Shown piece after piece: positions 35,377 through 45,149 of a DNA stretch of 64,000 nt. The notes under the pieces are model-generated. The model made no database searches. It saw nothing but the letters and a program-made list of their open reading frames with translations, and was not told where the DNA came from. The DNA is from Pseudomonas oryzicola (GTDB lineage Bacteria > Pseudomonadota > Gammaproteobacteria > Pseudomonadales > Pseudomonadaceae): NCBI RefSeq assembly GCF_014269185.2, contig NZ_JABWRZ020000001.1:2877001-2941000 (forward strand), written 5' to 3'. The translations under genes and the position numbers were made by a program. The stretch's first letter is position 1. The number at the start of each line of letters is the position of its first letter.

Positions 35377-35922
35377 TCAAGGGGAGCAAATCTCGGCTTT
35401 GCGGTTTACAACAGTTTCGCGACGGATCTCTCCCGCCCCCTCATCCTTGACGATCTTTGCGATTTTGATGTAACACAAACCAGTAATTGCCTCATAATCA
35501 GCTCCGGCCTCTGGAATAAAGTACAGGCTGGTAAAGCACTGATACCTTCGGCTTGATGGTTCCCCTGCATAAACCAGAACAATCGGACTGCCCGGCTGAA
35601 TATAAACTTCGGAGCTATTTTCTACTTGATCACCATCCGGCACTCCCAGTATGCGATCATTGAACTTACGACTATTTGCAACAGCCAACGACCTTGAATT
35701 AACTATTCCAGCACCAGGCAAGGACCAATCGACACAGGTACTATTTGGTACCAAGCGAACCGTTTGATCAGTTATAACTCTTAGCCTACTTGAGGTCGTA
35801 GCCGACGGCTCATGGTATGCCGTGGTAAAAGATTTTAGATTTGCCATCGTGGAACAGCCGGACAGCATCAATATCGAAATAAAAATCGAACCACATTTCC
35901 AAATGCATTTCTTGTATCGCAT
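35377..35922 (-). CDS. Putative lipoprotein
   Basis: The 181-aa protein has a lipoprotein signal: MRYKKCIWKCGSIFISILML followed by lipobox LSGC-STM. The mature part is probably beta-rich (VRLVPNSTCVDWSLPGAGIV, GSPIVLVYAGEPSSRRYQCF). I do not recognise a family. It should be anchored in the envelope. It stands alone in the island, convergent with the remnant at 35082-35363. Confidence 0.75.
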   Translation of the reverse strand: MRYKKCIWKCGSIFISILMLSGCSTMANLKSFTTAYHEPSATTSSRLRVITDQTVRLVPNSTCVDWSLPGAGIVNSRSLAVANSRKFNDRILGVPDGDQVENSSEVYIQPGSPIVLVYAGEPSSRRYQCFTSLYFIPEAGADYEAITGLCYIKIAKIVKDEGAGEIRRETVVNRKAEICSP

Positions 35923-36308
35923 GACTTATATCCTATAAACTGTCTGCAGACGGGAATACACCACCTCTCGCCACTAACGAAACCCGCACTGAACGGACTT
36001 TGATTTAGTTCAAGGCGGCTTGCACTAACCAGGAAAATGCCTCATGCATATTTCATATGAGGTGGTGTCTATTTCCCGAAGGACACTGCTCGGACCGGTA
36101 ACGCTTCGATGAATGGCCGAACCTCCCTCTTCACCATCGCAACTGTTTCTCCTCGAGGGCAGGATTGTGATCCTAGTGAAGATTCTCTTCAAGAAGAGAT
36201 TCCTCTAGTCCTATCAAAAAATCCGAGCATCCTCTGTTTCCTATTTCCTGCTGCGCGTGAAGGGCTGATCCGTTTTTCTATATCGGTCCCCACTCAAGGT
36301 GCAGCTCC
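35923..36308. other. Intergenic stretch with no convincing gene
   Basis: A 67-codon frame at 36109-36312 has no clear ribosome site or similarity. The 35923-36060 part probably holds the lipoprotein promoter. Confidence 0.35.
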
Positions 36309-36487
36309 ATGACTCACACCCCTCCGCCTTCTTTGCGAGCGGTCCAATGGCTGATCTTCGTAATGGCCTGCGACCAGGGTGTTCTGCTCAGCAACGCGGC
36401 AGATATCGAAGTTCTGGCCCCCGCCGGGAGTATGTGTGCGAGAAGCTGCACGAGGCACTCGAACGCTACATACGCCCGGCAGACTGA
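36309..36487 (+). pseudogene. Possible frameshifted small gene
   Basis: One frame starts MTHTPPPSLRAVQWLIFVMA with a plausible AGGTGCAGCTCC leader. A second frame ends REYVCEKLHEALERYIRPAD-TGA. Neither is convincing along its whole length. A single shift near 36425 would join them into about 60 residues. No family is recognised. Confidence 0.3.
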
Positions 36488-37395
36488 TCAGTCGTCCCCG
36501 CCGATCTCCCCTTCCCGCCCCATCAGTACGTGCTCCAGCCGGTCTGCTTGGGACGCGACTTGATGGGCGATGTACATCAGTTCTTCCTCATTGAGGTGCT
36601 GCACCGGGTGGCAGGCTCGCACGCTCAGTGCCTCATCCTGATCGACATGGAAGTCCACCAATTGGTTCGAGCAGTTTTCCTGCAAATGCTCGCTGACCTT
36701 CTTTTGCAGCAGTGCGGCGAACAGTTGTTGCGGGTGTGCGCTACCTCGCCAAGGGTGAGCGTGTTCAAGCGACGAACCAGCAAGCGAGCGAGCGCTGCGT
36801 GCATGTCGGGCGCGGCCGGATCATTGCCCGATGGCAAGTCGGCCTGCGCCTTGAAGCCAAACAGGGCAAGCTGGTTGCGCAACTGGCCCAGGTCGCGGTC
36901 GAAGGGCGTCGCCGACAACAGCAACAGGCGCTTGATGCGTTGGTTGTCGCCCAGCAAGGTCGCCAGCAAACGGTTACGGTCGCTGCTTTCACGGCCGGCC
37001 CGCAAGTTGTGCGCTTCGTCCACAATCACCAGGTCGAAACGCGGCAACATCTTGCCCAGGGCCTGCATCCACACGTCCTTGACCTTGCGTTTGAGGTCTG
37101 CCGGTTTGCAGTTGCTATTCATGGCCCTGAGTTGCCGGGCCAATGGCGCCATCAAGTGCCGATACTGGGGCATCGACTCTTCGAACTGCCGGGTACTGTC
37201 CAGCAGCTGAGCCGCTGTATTGCCCAGCGCGTAGCTGAAGATCGACGTGCACAGGAACAGGTCCCGCTCATTGCCACTGGCGACGGTCTGAACCAGCTCG
37301 GCCAGTTTTCGACATTCGGCGTAGGGCGTGACCGGGCCGCTGCCCAGGCCTTTGACCGCCATGTCCTGGAGTCGGTAGCCGTCGTACGGCAGGGA
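36488..37395 (-). pseudogene. Broken SNF2/DEAD-type helicase fragment
   Basis: The main leftward frame (to 36625) carries the helicase motif II LVIVDEAHNLRAG and motif III LLLLSATPFDRDL. Near 36720 the reading frame shifts, and the original frame continues as ENCSNQLVDFHVDQDEALSV to a stop at 36488. The N-terminal Walker A region is missing (junction near 37396), as are motifs IV-VI. Likely a remnant of a defence-type helicase. Confidence 0.7.
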
Positions 37396-37582
37396 ATCTC
37401 AGAGCTAGTGACTTCCACCGAATGCATAGGGATAGGAAAAAAATACCTAACACAAAAAATCTTTGGGCATGATTTTTTCCTGAAAATAGCCGCACTCGGA
37501 CAATTCCCCATCGTAGAAATAACCGAAGGTGAATACGAAAAAAATTGCAAATGCCCGCCAAACCTTGTGAGCTGCCTTAAAC

Positions 37583-37723
37583 ATGGAAGAGAGTTACCAC
37601 CTTGTCATCGGAAACTTCCTTGACCTTGAAAAAGAGCTTCTCCTGTTGACTGCCGAAAAAGTGGTCGACCACAGATTCGATTACCAGCGAGCTTATGAAC
37701 TGACATCAACACTCAACAGGTGA
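37583..37723 (+). CDS. Short hypothetical protein, possibly an N-terminal fragment
   Basis: The 46-codon frame MEESYHLVIGNFLDLEKELL...YELTSTLNR has convincing helical protein character. It reads like the first 45 residues of a larger hypothetical protein, cut off here by a TGA. No family is assigned. Confidence 0.4.
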   Translation: MEESYHLVIGNFLDLEKELLLLTAEKVVDHRFDYQRAYELTSTLNR

Positions 37724-38052
37724 ATCGCCCTTGGGATCGATGCGGCTTAGGCTCAGGCCTGGCCCCTTATGCGTTGCGGTTCTGCCCGTGCGAGCTGAGC
37801 CTGCACGGTTGGAAAAGAGCGTCCGGACGCGGCCGGCAAGCGGCGTGTGCAACATCGCCGACAGCTAAGGAAAAAATTAGTTCAATCGCGCCTTGCAAAA
37901 GCCCGGCGAGCGTCTAATTTTGTCGGAAACCATCGAAACAAAAATAAAAACACTATCACTCAGCCTGGAGTTTTTTATTCCGCCCAAGCATTAAGGTTCT
38001 GCCCAGATACTGAAACGGAAATCAGTCATACAAATATCAAGAGGGATGCTTG
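37724..38052. other. Leader region of the ebo operon
   Basis: No gene is seen. The last 130 bp are AT-rich and probably contain the promoter. GAGGGA precedes the eboD start. Confidence 0.4.
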
Positions 38053-39927
38053 ATGAAGCGCGGCCTTTGGCATCGTATGCTCTGCAAAAGAGTACCTGCC
38101 GAACATTTCTGGGTCTCACTTTTTTGCTTCGCCGCACTGGTGATCGCCAGCTTTCTGCTGTTCGAGCAGCAAATCCAGAACTTCCTGGCTCACCTTGAGC
38201 TGTACCTGCCCGATACCCCTGCACAAAAAGCCAATCTGGCCCTGTTGCTTATCGCCCTGCTAGCACTGGATGTGGTGCTGCCGGTGCCATCGAGCGTGGT
38301 GGCGTTGCTCGCCGTGGCCGCCCTGGGTAGCGTCGGCGGTTACCTGGTAATCTTCGTCGGCCTGTGCCTCGGCGCCTGGCTGGGTTATGCCCTGGGCGCC
38401 GGCTACTTCCGGGTGCTGTCCGGCCGCCTCGGCCTGCATCAGCGCAAGCCCGGGCAACTGGCGCAAAAGCTCGGCACCCTGTCGTTGATCTGCCTGCGCG
38501 GCGTGCCAGTGCTGGCGGAGACCTCGGTGGTCGCCGCCGGCATGCAGCGCTACCCGCTGGGCGCATTCGTCGTGGTAACAACCCTGGCCAATGCCGGCCT
38601 GGCCCTGGCCTACAGCGCCATCGGCAGTTTCCTTGTCGAAGAGGACGCGCTGTTGGTCACGCTGCTTGCCAGCATGGTCCTGCCGGGGCTGTTCATCGCT
38701 GGCTACAGCCTGTTTCGCAAGCTGCGAAAGCCCGTTACGCAGGAGCCCCTGCACGGCCGCTTTGCAGTGACCTACGACTACCCGGTGCACTTCACCGACC
38801 ACCTGTTCGACCTACGCAACCCTTGCCTGCACCAACAACTCACCGCGGGACAGCACGGGCGAGTAACGGTGCTGATATTTGCTGACGAGCAGTTGCTGCA
38901 ATGCAACCCGCAGCTACCCGGACAGATCGAGGCCTGGTTCGCCAGCCATGCCCGCGACCTGCACCTGCAGGCCGCGCCGATCGCCGTGGCTGCCGGCGAG
39001 CTGAGCAAGACCGCCGATGTACTCCAGCAGCTGTATGCCGACATGCTCAAGCACGGCCTAGATCGGCATTGCTACGTGCTGGCCATGGGCGGCGGCGCCC
39101 TGCTCGATTCGGTGGGCTACGCCTGCGCCACCTTCCACCGCGGCATCCGCCTGATCCGTCTGCCAAGCACGGTGCTGGCGCAGAACGACGCTGGCATCGG
39201 GGTGAAGAACGGCATCAACGCCTTCGGCCAGAAGAACCTGCTGGGCGCTTTCTACCCCGCCACTGCGGTGATCAACGACTTCCAGTTGCTGACCAGCCTC
39301 AGCCGCCGCGACCAGATCGCCGGCCTGGCCGAGGCGGTGAAGGTGGCGCTGATCAAGGACGAGGCGTTCTTCCAGTGGATGGAAGAGCAGGCCGACGCCC
39401 TCGCCCGTTTCGACCATCCCGCCAGCCGTTATGCCATTCGCCGTTGCGCTGAACTGCACCTGGGGCATATCACCGGTGCCGGCGATCCGTTCGAGCGTGG
39501 CAACGGCCGGCCACTGGATTACGGCCATTGGGCCGCGCACAAGTTGGAAAACCTCAGCCAGCACCGCCTGCGCCATGGCGAGGCGGTCGCCGTGGGCATG
39601 GCCCTGGACGCGCTCTATGCGAACGCCCTGGGGCTGTTGAGCGACAGCGACAGCGAGCGGGTGATGAACCTGCTGCAAAGGCTCGGCTTCAATCTGTGCC
39701 CGGCGGAACTGAACGTGAAGGACGGAACGGGCCGCTCGCTGGTGATGCTCGGGCTGGAGGAGTTCCGCCAGCACCTGGGTGGCCAGCTGTCGATCCCCAT
39801 GCTCAACCGCATCGGCGCCTCGATCGACCTGCACGAAATCGATGACCGCCTGATGGAACAGGCCTTGCTGCGCCTCGCCAGCCGCGACAGCGCCCCCTTC
39901 GGCCTGAGCGAGGGTTGCGCGCAATGA
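38053..39927 (+). CDS. eboD: EboD-type sugar-phosphate cyclase fused to an N-terminal VTT/DedA-like membrane domain
   Basis: The 624-aa protein has two parts. Residues about 20-230 contain several membrane helices and resemble the SNARE-associated/VTT (DedA, TVP38) domain. Residues about 240-610 are a 3-dehydroquinate-synthase-like domain with MGGGALLDSVGYACATFHRG, LPSTVLAQNDAGIGVKNGIN and the metal-site region. EboD belongs to the 2-epi-5-epi-valiolone-synthase-like cyclases of the ebo cluster, linked to export of scytonemin precursors in cyanobacteria and to an anti-nematode trait in Pseudomonas. Start ATG 38053; a TTG one codon upstream is possible. It is the first gene of the operon. Confidence 0.88.
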   Translation: MKRGLWHRMLCKRVPAEHFWVSLFCFAALVIASFLLFEQQIQNFLAHLELYLPDTPAQKANLALLLIALLALDVVLPVPSSVVALLAVAALGSVGGYLVIFVGLCLGAWLGYALGAGYFRVLSGRLGLHQRKPGQLAQKLGTLSLICLRGVPVLAETSVVAAGMQRYPLGAFVVVTTLANAGLALAYSAIGSFLVEEDALLVTLLASMVLPGLFIAGYSLFRKLRKPVTQEPLHGRFAVTYDYPVHFTDHLFDLRNPCLHQQLTAGQHGRVTVLIFADEQLLQCNPQLPGQIEAWFASHARDLHLQAAPIAVAAGELSKTADVLQQLYADMLKHGLDRHCYVLAMGGGALLDSVGYACATFHRGIRLIRLPSTVLAQNDAGIGVKNGINAFGQKNLLGAFYPATAVINDFQLLTSLSRRDQIAGLAEAVKVALIKDEAFFQWMEEQADALARFDHPASRYAIRRCAELHLGHITGAGDPFERGNGRPLDYGHWAAHKLENLSQHRLRHGEAVAVGMALDALYANALGLLSDSDSERVMNLLQRLGFNLCPAELNVKDGTGRSLVMLGLEEFRQHLGGQLSIPMLNRIGASIDLHEIDDRLMEQALLRLASRDSAPFGLSEGCAQ

Positions 39928-40814
39928 GCCAGACCCAGGCGAGTTTCAAGACCTGGATGACCTTGGGCCGGGTCTCCAACCTGCCGACGGTGTGGACCAA
40001 CTCCCTCGCCGCCGCGCTCCTGGCCAGCAGCGCCGGCGCCCTGGCGCCACCGTCGTGGCTGGTATGGGGCCTGCTGCTGGTGACGCTGTCGCTCCTGTAC
40101 CTGGCCGGCATGCTGCTCAACGACCTGCTGGACGCCGATTGGGACCAGCAGCACAACAACCCCCGCCCGATCACCCTGGGCCTGGTCAGCCGCCGCCAGG
40201 TGCGCCTGGCCACCCTGCTTCTGCTGGCCCTGGCCGGCGCTTCGGCACTGGGCCTGAGCCAGCTGATCGAGCAGCCCCGGTGGATGCTGGGCAGCATCAC
40301 CCTGCTGGTCGGCTGCATCCTCGGTTACAACCTGCTGCACAAAAAGTACGTGCACAGCGTCTGGCTGATGGGCGCCTGCCGCTCGGCGCTGTACCTCACC
40401 GCAGCGGCCAGCCTGGCGGTGCCGCCGGAACCCATCTGGCTCTGCGCGACCCTGCTCGGGGTGTACATCAGCGGGCTGACCTACCTGGCCAGCCAGGAGC
40501 ACCGCAACCAGTTGCTCAGCCGCCTGCCCCTGCTGCTGATGCTGAGCCCGCTGGCCTTGGCGATCTACGCCGACACCCTGTGGTTCTGGCCGGTGCTGCT
40601 GCTCTGGCTGGGCTGGCTCGGTCGCCACTACTGGCTGCACCTGGCCAATCCGCAGCGCCTGAAGGTCCGCGCCTTCATCGGTGCGGGCCTGGCCGCCCTG
40701 CCCCTGTTCGATGCCCTGGTAATGGCCGTAGCCAACCAGCCCTTGGGCAGCCTGTTCTGCGTGCTGGTGTTTTTCCTGCTTCCACATTTTCAGCGCTGGA
40801 TCAAACCGACATGA
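39924..40814 (+). CDS. eboC: EboC, UbiA-family prenyltransferase-like membrane protein
   Basis: The 296-aa membrane protein starts at ATG 39924 with an ATGA overlap on eboD. UbiA aspartate motif 1 is NDLLDADWDQQHNNPRP. The second loop is less conserved (YLASQEHRN), as is usual in EboC. About eight hydrophobic segments are seen. It probably supplies or moves a prenylated lipid intermediate; the substrate is unknown. Confidence 0.88.
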   Translation: MSQTQASFKTWMTLGRVSNLPTVWTNSLAAALLASSAGALAPPSWLVWGLLLVTLSLLYLAGMLLNDLLDADWDQQHNNPRPITLGLVSRRQVRLATLLLLALAGASALGLSQLIEQPRWMLGSITLLVGCILGYNLLHKKYVHSVWLMGACRSALYLTAAASLAVPPEPIWLCATLLGVYISGLTYLASQEHRNQLLSRLPLLLMLSPLALAIYADTLWFWPVLLLWLGWLGRHYWLHLANPQRLKVRAFIGAGLAALPLFDALVMAVANQPLGSLFCVLVFFLLPHFQRWIKPT

Positions 40815-41551
40815 ACATGGACGTCACCCTGCGCCAGGCACAGCTGGCCGAACAGAACCAGGCCCTGGACCGGCTGCTCAACCAAACCGAGCTGCGCTGG
40901 TGGCAGCAGGCCCGGGAACGCCTTGACCAGTCGCCTGACGCCAATACCGCCGCGATGCTGAGCAGCCAATGCAGGCGCCATCTGCAGGAACGGTCGGTGC
41001 CCGGTGTCGAAGGCTGGAACTCCATCGAGCTGGCCCGCGCCCTGCTGCTGGCCCAGGTCGTCGGCCTGCAACCGCAACAGGCCCGCCTGGCACTGCTGGA
41101 ACAACTGTTCCAATGGGGCGACGACCAGGAAAAGATCGCCCTGCTCAAGGTCCTCGATAATCTCGACAGCGACGGTCGCTGCCTCGACCTGGCCCTGCGC
41201 GCCGGTCGCACCAGCAACCCCAGGGTGTTCGCCGCCCTGGCCCTGGACACGCCCTACCCGTCCCGTCACTACCCGGAACGGGCCTTCCATCAACTGCTGC
41301 TCAAGGCGCTGGGCATGGGCCTGGATACCGCACGGGTGATCGGCCTGGCGCAGCGCCAGGGCACCACCCTCAACCAGCTGGCCCTCGACCTGATCGACGA
41401 GCAGCTCGCCGCCGGGCGCCCGGTATCGCCCAGCCTGCCGCGACTGATCGCCTTCTCCCTGCTCAGCCCGGCACAGCGCCAGCGCCTGGCGGGCCTGTAC
41501 CAACAGCAACGCCTGCCGGCTGAGTGGCGCGAGCACCTCGCCGGCAGCTGA
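40811..41551 (+). CDS. eboA: EboA domain-containing protein
   Basis: The 246-aa, mainly helical soluble protein starts MNMDVTLRQAQLAEQNQALD at ATG 40811, again with ATGA overlap. Helical-repeat features (EKIALLKVLDNLDSDGRCLD, NPRVFAALALDTPYPSRHYP) match EboA proteins as I know them. Molecular role unknown; it is an obligate member of ebo clusters. Confidence 0.85.
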   Translation: MNMDVTLRQAQLAEQNQALDRLLNQTELRWWQQARERLDQSPDANTAAMLSSQCRRHLQERSVPGVEGWNSIELARALLLAQVVGLQPQQARLALLEQLFQWGDDQEKIALLKVLDNLDSDGRCLDLALRAGRTSNPRVFAALALDTPYPSRHYPERAFHQLLLKALGMGLDTARVIGLAQRQGTTLNQLALDLIDEQLAAGRPVSPSLPRLIAFSLLSPAQRQRLAGLYQQQRLPAEWREHLAGS

Positions 41552-41609
41552 CCGATCCACCGCCAGACCCGCACACCCGACATCTGTTTGCCCTTGATGA
41601 GGATTCACC

Positions 41610-42494
41610 ATGCCCAAGTATTTCGATCCGCACATTCATATGGTCAGCCGCACCACCGATGACTACCAGAACATGGCGGCCGCCGGCATCACCGGGGTGA
41701 TCGAGCCAGCCTTCTGGCAGGGCCAGGCGCGCACCAGCGTCGGCAGCTTCGCCGACTACTTCGACACCCTGGTGGGCTGGGAGCGCTTCCGCGCCAGCAT
41801 GTTCGGCATCCACCACTTCTGCACCATCGGCATCAACCCCAAGGAGGCCAACAACACCCAGCTGGCCCAGGACGTGCTGGACATCCTGCCGCGCTACCTG
41901 GTCAAGGATGGCGTGGTGGCTGTCGGCGAGATCGGCTATGACGACATCACCCCAGAGGAGGACCGCTTTCTGGCCGTGCAGCTGGACCTGGCCATGCAGT
42001 TCGATCTGCCAGTCCTGGTACACACCCCTCACCGCGACAAGATCGGCGGGACCAAGCGCACCCTGGCGGTGATCCGTGAAGTCGGCATTCCCGAACATAG
42101 GGTGGTGATCGACCATCTCAACGAGCTGACCCTGCCGCTAGTGCTGGAAACCGACTGCTGGCGCGGCCATTCGGTCTACCCCAACACCAAGATGTCGGAA
42201 CAACGCATGGTCGCCCTGCTGCAGCAGTACGGCACCGAAAAGATGATCGTCAACAGCGCCGCCGACTGGGGCGTGAGCGACCCGCTGAAAGTGCCGAAGA
42301 CCGGCCAGGTCATGCTTGAAGCCGGCTTCACCGAGGCCCAGGTCGAACAGGTGCTGTTCCATAACCCGGTCGACTTCTTTGCCCAGAGCGGCCAGCTGGA
42401 CAAGGCCCTGGTCAGCACGCCATTGTCCATCGACCAGCGCAAGACCTGGCAGGAAAACTCCGCCCTGCGCGGCCAGGACCCGGTTGTCAAATGA
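41610..42494 (+). CDS. eboB: EboB, TatD-like metal-dependent hydrolase
   Basis: The 294-aa TIM-barrel hydrolase has N-terminal metal motif YFDPHIHM, then AVGEIGYDD, LVHTPHRDK and VIDHLNE, the metal ligands of the TatD/amidohydrolase fold. It lacks a signal peptide. A 58-bp gap with GATGAGGAT separates it from eboA. It overlaps eboE by 4 bp. Confidence 0.9.
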   Translation: MPKYFDPHIHMVSRTTDDYQNMAAAGITGVIEPAFWQGQARTSVGSFADYFDTLVGWERFRASMFGIHHFCTIGINPKEANNTQLAQDVLDILPRYLVKDGVVAVGEIGYDDITPEEDRFLAVQLDLAMQFDLPVLVHTPHRDKIGGTKRTLAVIREVGIPEHRVVIDHLNELTLPLVLETDCWRGHSVYPNTKMSEQRMVALLQQYGTEKMIVNSAADWGVSDPLKVPKTGQVMLEAGFTEAQVEQVLFHNPVDFFAQSGQLDKALVSTPLSIDQRKTWQENSALRGQDPVVK

Positions 42495-43726
42495 GTGCTG
42501 CCCAGTGCTGGACAGCCGCCCAGGTCGGCTATTGCAGTAATGTCCACCCGACCCGCGACCTGGCCGGGCTGCGCGCCTCGATCGCGTGCCACTTCCAGGG
42601 CGTGCGCCGCTTGCGCGGCCTGCACCGACAGGACAGCGGCCTGTGGATCTGCGCCGGGGCCGCCAGTGAGTTGCAGCAGGCGTCGGCATGCAGCCGCTTT
42701 CTCGGGCTGTTGCAGGACACCGGGCTGCGCCTGACCTCGCTGAACGGCTTTCCCTATGGCGAGTTCCACCAGGGCGCGGTGAAGGCCGAGGTCTACCTGC
42801 CCGACTGGTCCATGCCGGAGCGCCTCACCTACAGCCTGAACCTCGCGCACATCCTGGCGCAGGCCCTGCCGGCGGACTGTCGGCAGGGGGTGATTTCCAC
42901 CGTGCCACTGGGCTACGCCGCCAGCTGGAGCCCGGCCTTGCAGCAGCGCGCCGAGAGCCAGCTGCGCCAACTTACCGCCGGGCTGGCCAGGCTGCATCGC
43001 GAAAGTGGCAGGAAGGTGGTGTTCTGCCTGGAAATGGAACCGGACTGCGTGCTGGAACACACCGACCAGGCCATCGCCTTCTTCACCCACTGGCGAGCCA
43101 GCGACCCGCACCATGAATACTTGGCGCTGTGCTTCGACGTCTGTCATCAGGCCGTGATGTTCGAGGACTGCTATCGCTCGCTGGGCCGCTTGCGCCAGGC
43201 CGGGGTGCCGATCGGCAAGATTCAGCTGTCCAGCGCCATGATCTGCCGCCTGCCGCTGGATGACCCGCAGCGCTTCGCCGAGGTCCTCGGCGTGCTCGGG
43301 GAATTTTCCGAAGCCACCTACCTGCACCAGGTCAAGGCGCGGGACAACCGGGGTCGCCTGGCGGCCTGGGCCGACCTGCCTGCCGCGCTGGCCGACTGCG
43401 CCAGCGACCCCGGGCGCTACGCCGAGTTGCGCATTCACTTCCATGTCCCGCTGTTCAGCGAGCATCTGCTGATGCGTGAGCTCAGCGGCAGCCAGGTCGC
43501 CCTGAGCCAGACCTTCGACTATCTGGCCGCCCACGACGACCTGCGCCCGGTACTGGAAGTGGAGACCTACAGCTGGGGCGTCCTGCCCGCACAACTGCGG
43601 CCGGGCGACGAGCAGGCGCAACTGCGCGGCATCGCCGCAGAGTTGCACTGGGTCGAGACACAACTGCGCCAGCGCCATCTGCTGCAGGCGCAAGTATGCG
43701 AGGTGCATGCCGATGCCTGCCGGTAA
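42491..43726 (+). CDS. eboE: EboE, xylose-isomerase-like TIM-barrel protein
   Basis: The 411-aa protein follows eboB with a 4-bp overlap. The sugar-isomerase-like barrel shows YCSNVHPTRDL near the start, then VFCLEMEPDCVLEH, LCFDVCHQAVMFED and LRIHFHVPLF, which supply candidate metal ligands. Termed metabolite traffic protein EboE. The substrate is not known. Confidence 0.9.
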   Translation: MSAAQCWTAAQVGYCSNVHPTRDLAGLRASIACHFQGVRRLRGLHRQDSGLWICAGAASELQQASACSRFLGLLQDTGLRLTSLNGFPYGEFHQGAVKAEVYLPDWSMPERLTYSLNLAHILAQALPADCRQGVISTVPLGYAASWSPALQQRAESQLRQLTAGLARLHRESGRKVVFCLEMEPDCVLEHTDQAIAFFTHWRASDPHHEYLALCFDVCHQAVMFEDCYRSLGRLRQAGVPIGKIQLSSAMICRLPLDDPQRFAEVLGVLGEFSEATYLHQVKARDNRGRLAAWADLPAALADCASDPGRYAELRIHFHVPLFSEHLLMRELSGSQVALSQTFDYLAAHDDLRPVLEVETYSWGVLPAQLRPGDEQAQLRGIAAELHWVETQLRQRHLLQAQVCEVHADACR

Positions 43727-45149
43727 ACCCCTGCTGCTGATCAACGTGGTCGGCCTGACGCCATCGCTGCTGGGCGCCAATACGCCGCATATCAACGAGC
43801 TGCTGAAAACCGCGCAGATGGCCAGCCTGCAACCGTCGTTTCCGGCGGTGACCTCTACGGTGCAGGCCTCGATCCTCACCGGGGCACCGCCGTCGCAGCA
43901 CGGTATCGTCGGCAATGGCTGGTATTTCCGCGACCAGGCCGAAGTGCGCTTCTGGCTGCAGCCCAACGCACTGATCCAGGGTGAAAAGGTCTGGGACACG
44001 CTCAAGCGCGAACTGCCCGGGTTCCGCTGCAGCCAGTTGTTCTGGTGGTACAACATGTACGCCAACGTCGACGCCTCGATCACCCCGCGCCCGCATTACC
44101 CGGCCGACGGGCGCAAGCGCTTCGGGCTGTATTCGTCGCCACCGGGGTTGCACGAGCAGATCGAGGCGCAGATCGGCGAATTCCCCTTCCCCAGCTTCTG
44201 GGGCCCGGCGGCGGGCATCGCCTCGAGCCGCTGGATCGTCGATTGCGCCCTGCTCGAATTCCAGCTCAACCGCTCCGACCTGCAACTGGTCTATCTGCCT
44301 CACCTCGACTACTGCCTGCAGAAGGTCGGCCCCGAGCACCCGTCGATCGCCGATGAGGTGCGCGCAATCGACCATGAGGTCGGGCGCCTGCTCAGCTTTG
44401 CCCAGGACCAGGGCGCGGCGGTAATGCTGCTCTCGGAGTACGGCATCGAGGCGGTCGGGCAATCGGTGTCCATCAACCGCGTGCTGCGCGAGCAGGGTCT
44501 GTTGCAGGTGCGCCAATCGCTGACCTGGGAACTGCTCGACCCCGGTGCCAGCGCAGCCTTCGCCGTGGCCGATCACCAGATCGCCCATATCTATGTCAGG
44601 CGCCAGGAGGATGTGGCGCGGATCAAGGCCCTGCTCCAGCGCCAGCCCGGCATCGAGCAGGTACTGGACCGCGCCGAGCAACGCTTCTGGCAGCTGGATC
44701 ATCCGCGCAGCGGCGAACTGGTAGCAATAGCCGCGCCAGGGTTCTGGTTCGATTACTACTACTGGTTCGATGAGCGCAAGGCGCCGGACTTCGCCCGCAC
44801 CGTGGATATCCACCGCAAGCCTGGCTACGACCCGGTGGAGCTTTTCGTCGACCCGGCCATCCGTTTCCCCAGGTTGAAAATGGCGCGCCGTCTGCTGCAG
44901 AAAAAGCTCGGCTTCCGCTACTACATCGACCTGATCCCGCTGGACAGCGGCCTGGTCCGTGGCAGTCACGGTCGCCCGCCCGCCAGCGAGCAGGCGGGCC
45001 CGTTGCTGATCACCGATTGCGACGTACCGTTGCCGCGAAGCATTGCGGCGACGGCGGTCAAACACCTGCTCCTTCAGCATTTCCTGGGGCAGAACCAAAA
45101 CGACCTGGCCAATGCCAAGGAGCACACATGCGGCGAGCCATCTCAATAA
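43707..45149 (+). CDS. EboF-like alkaline phosphatase/nucleotide pyrophosphatase-family protein
   Basis: The 480-aa protein starts at ATG 43707 (a second ATG is two codons on), overlapping eboE by 20 bp. The alkaline-phosphatase fold is visible: LLLINVVGLTPSLLG, nucleophile region SFPAVTSTVQASILTG, HGIVGNGW, and YLPHLDYCLQKVGPEHP with the second metal site. It probably hydrolyses a phosphodiester or phosphate of the ebo-pathway product. Confidence 0.88.
   Translation: MPMPAGKPLLLINVVGLTPSLLGANTPHINELLKTAQMASLQPSFPAVTSTVQASILTGAPPSQHGIVGNGWYFRDQAEVRFWLQPNALIQGEKVWDTLKRELPGFRCSQLFWWYNMYANVDASITPRPHYPADGRKRFGLYSSPPGLHEQIEAQIGEFPFPSFWGPAAGIASSRWIVDCALLEFQLNRSDLQLVYLPHLDYCLQKVGPEHPSIADEVRAIDHEVGRLLSFAQDQGAAVMLLSEYGIEAVGQSVSINRVLREQGLLQVRQSLTWELLDPGASAAFAVADHQIAHIYVRRQEDVARIKALLQRQPGIEQVLDRAEQRFWQLDHPRSGELVAIAAPGFWFDYYYWFDERKAPDFARTVDIHRKPGYDPVELFVDPAIRFPRLKMARRLLQKKLGFRYYIDLIPLDSGLVRGSHGRPPASEQAGPLLITDCDVPLPRSIAATAVKHLLLQHFLGQNQNDLANAKEHTCGEPSQ

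Noticed and set aside
36109..36312. 67-codon frame upstream of the broken helicase
   Set aside because: No ribosome-binding site, no similarity, and biased composition.
37268..37561. Hydrophobic minus-strand frame resembling a membrane protein
   Set aside because: It is antisense to AT-rich DNA with T-rich codons that mimic hydrophobic residues; no ribosome site.
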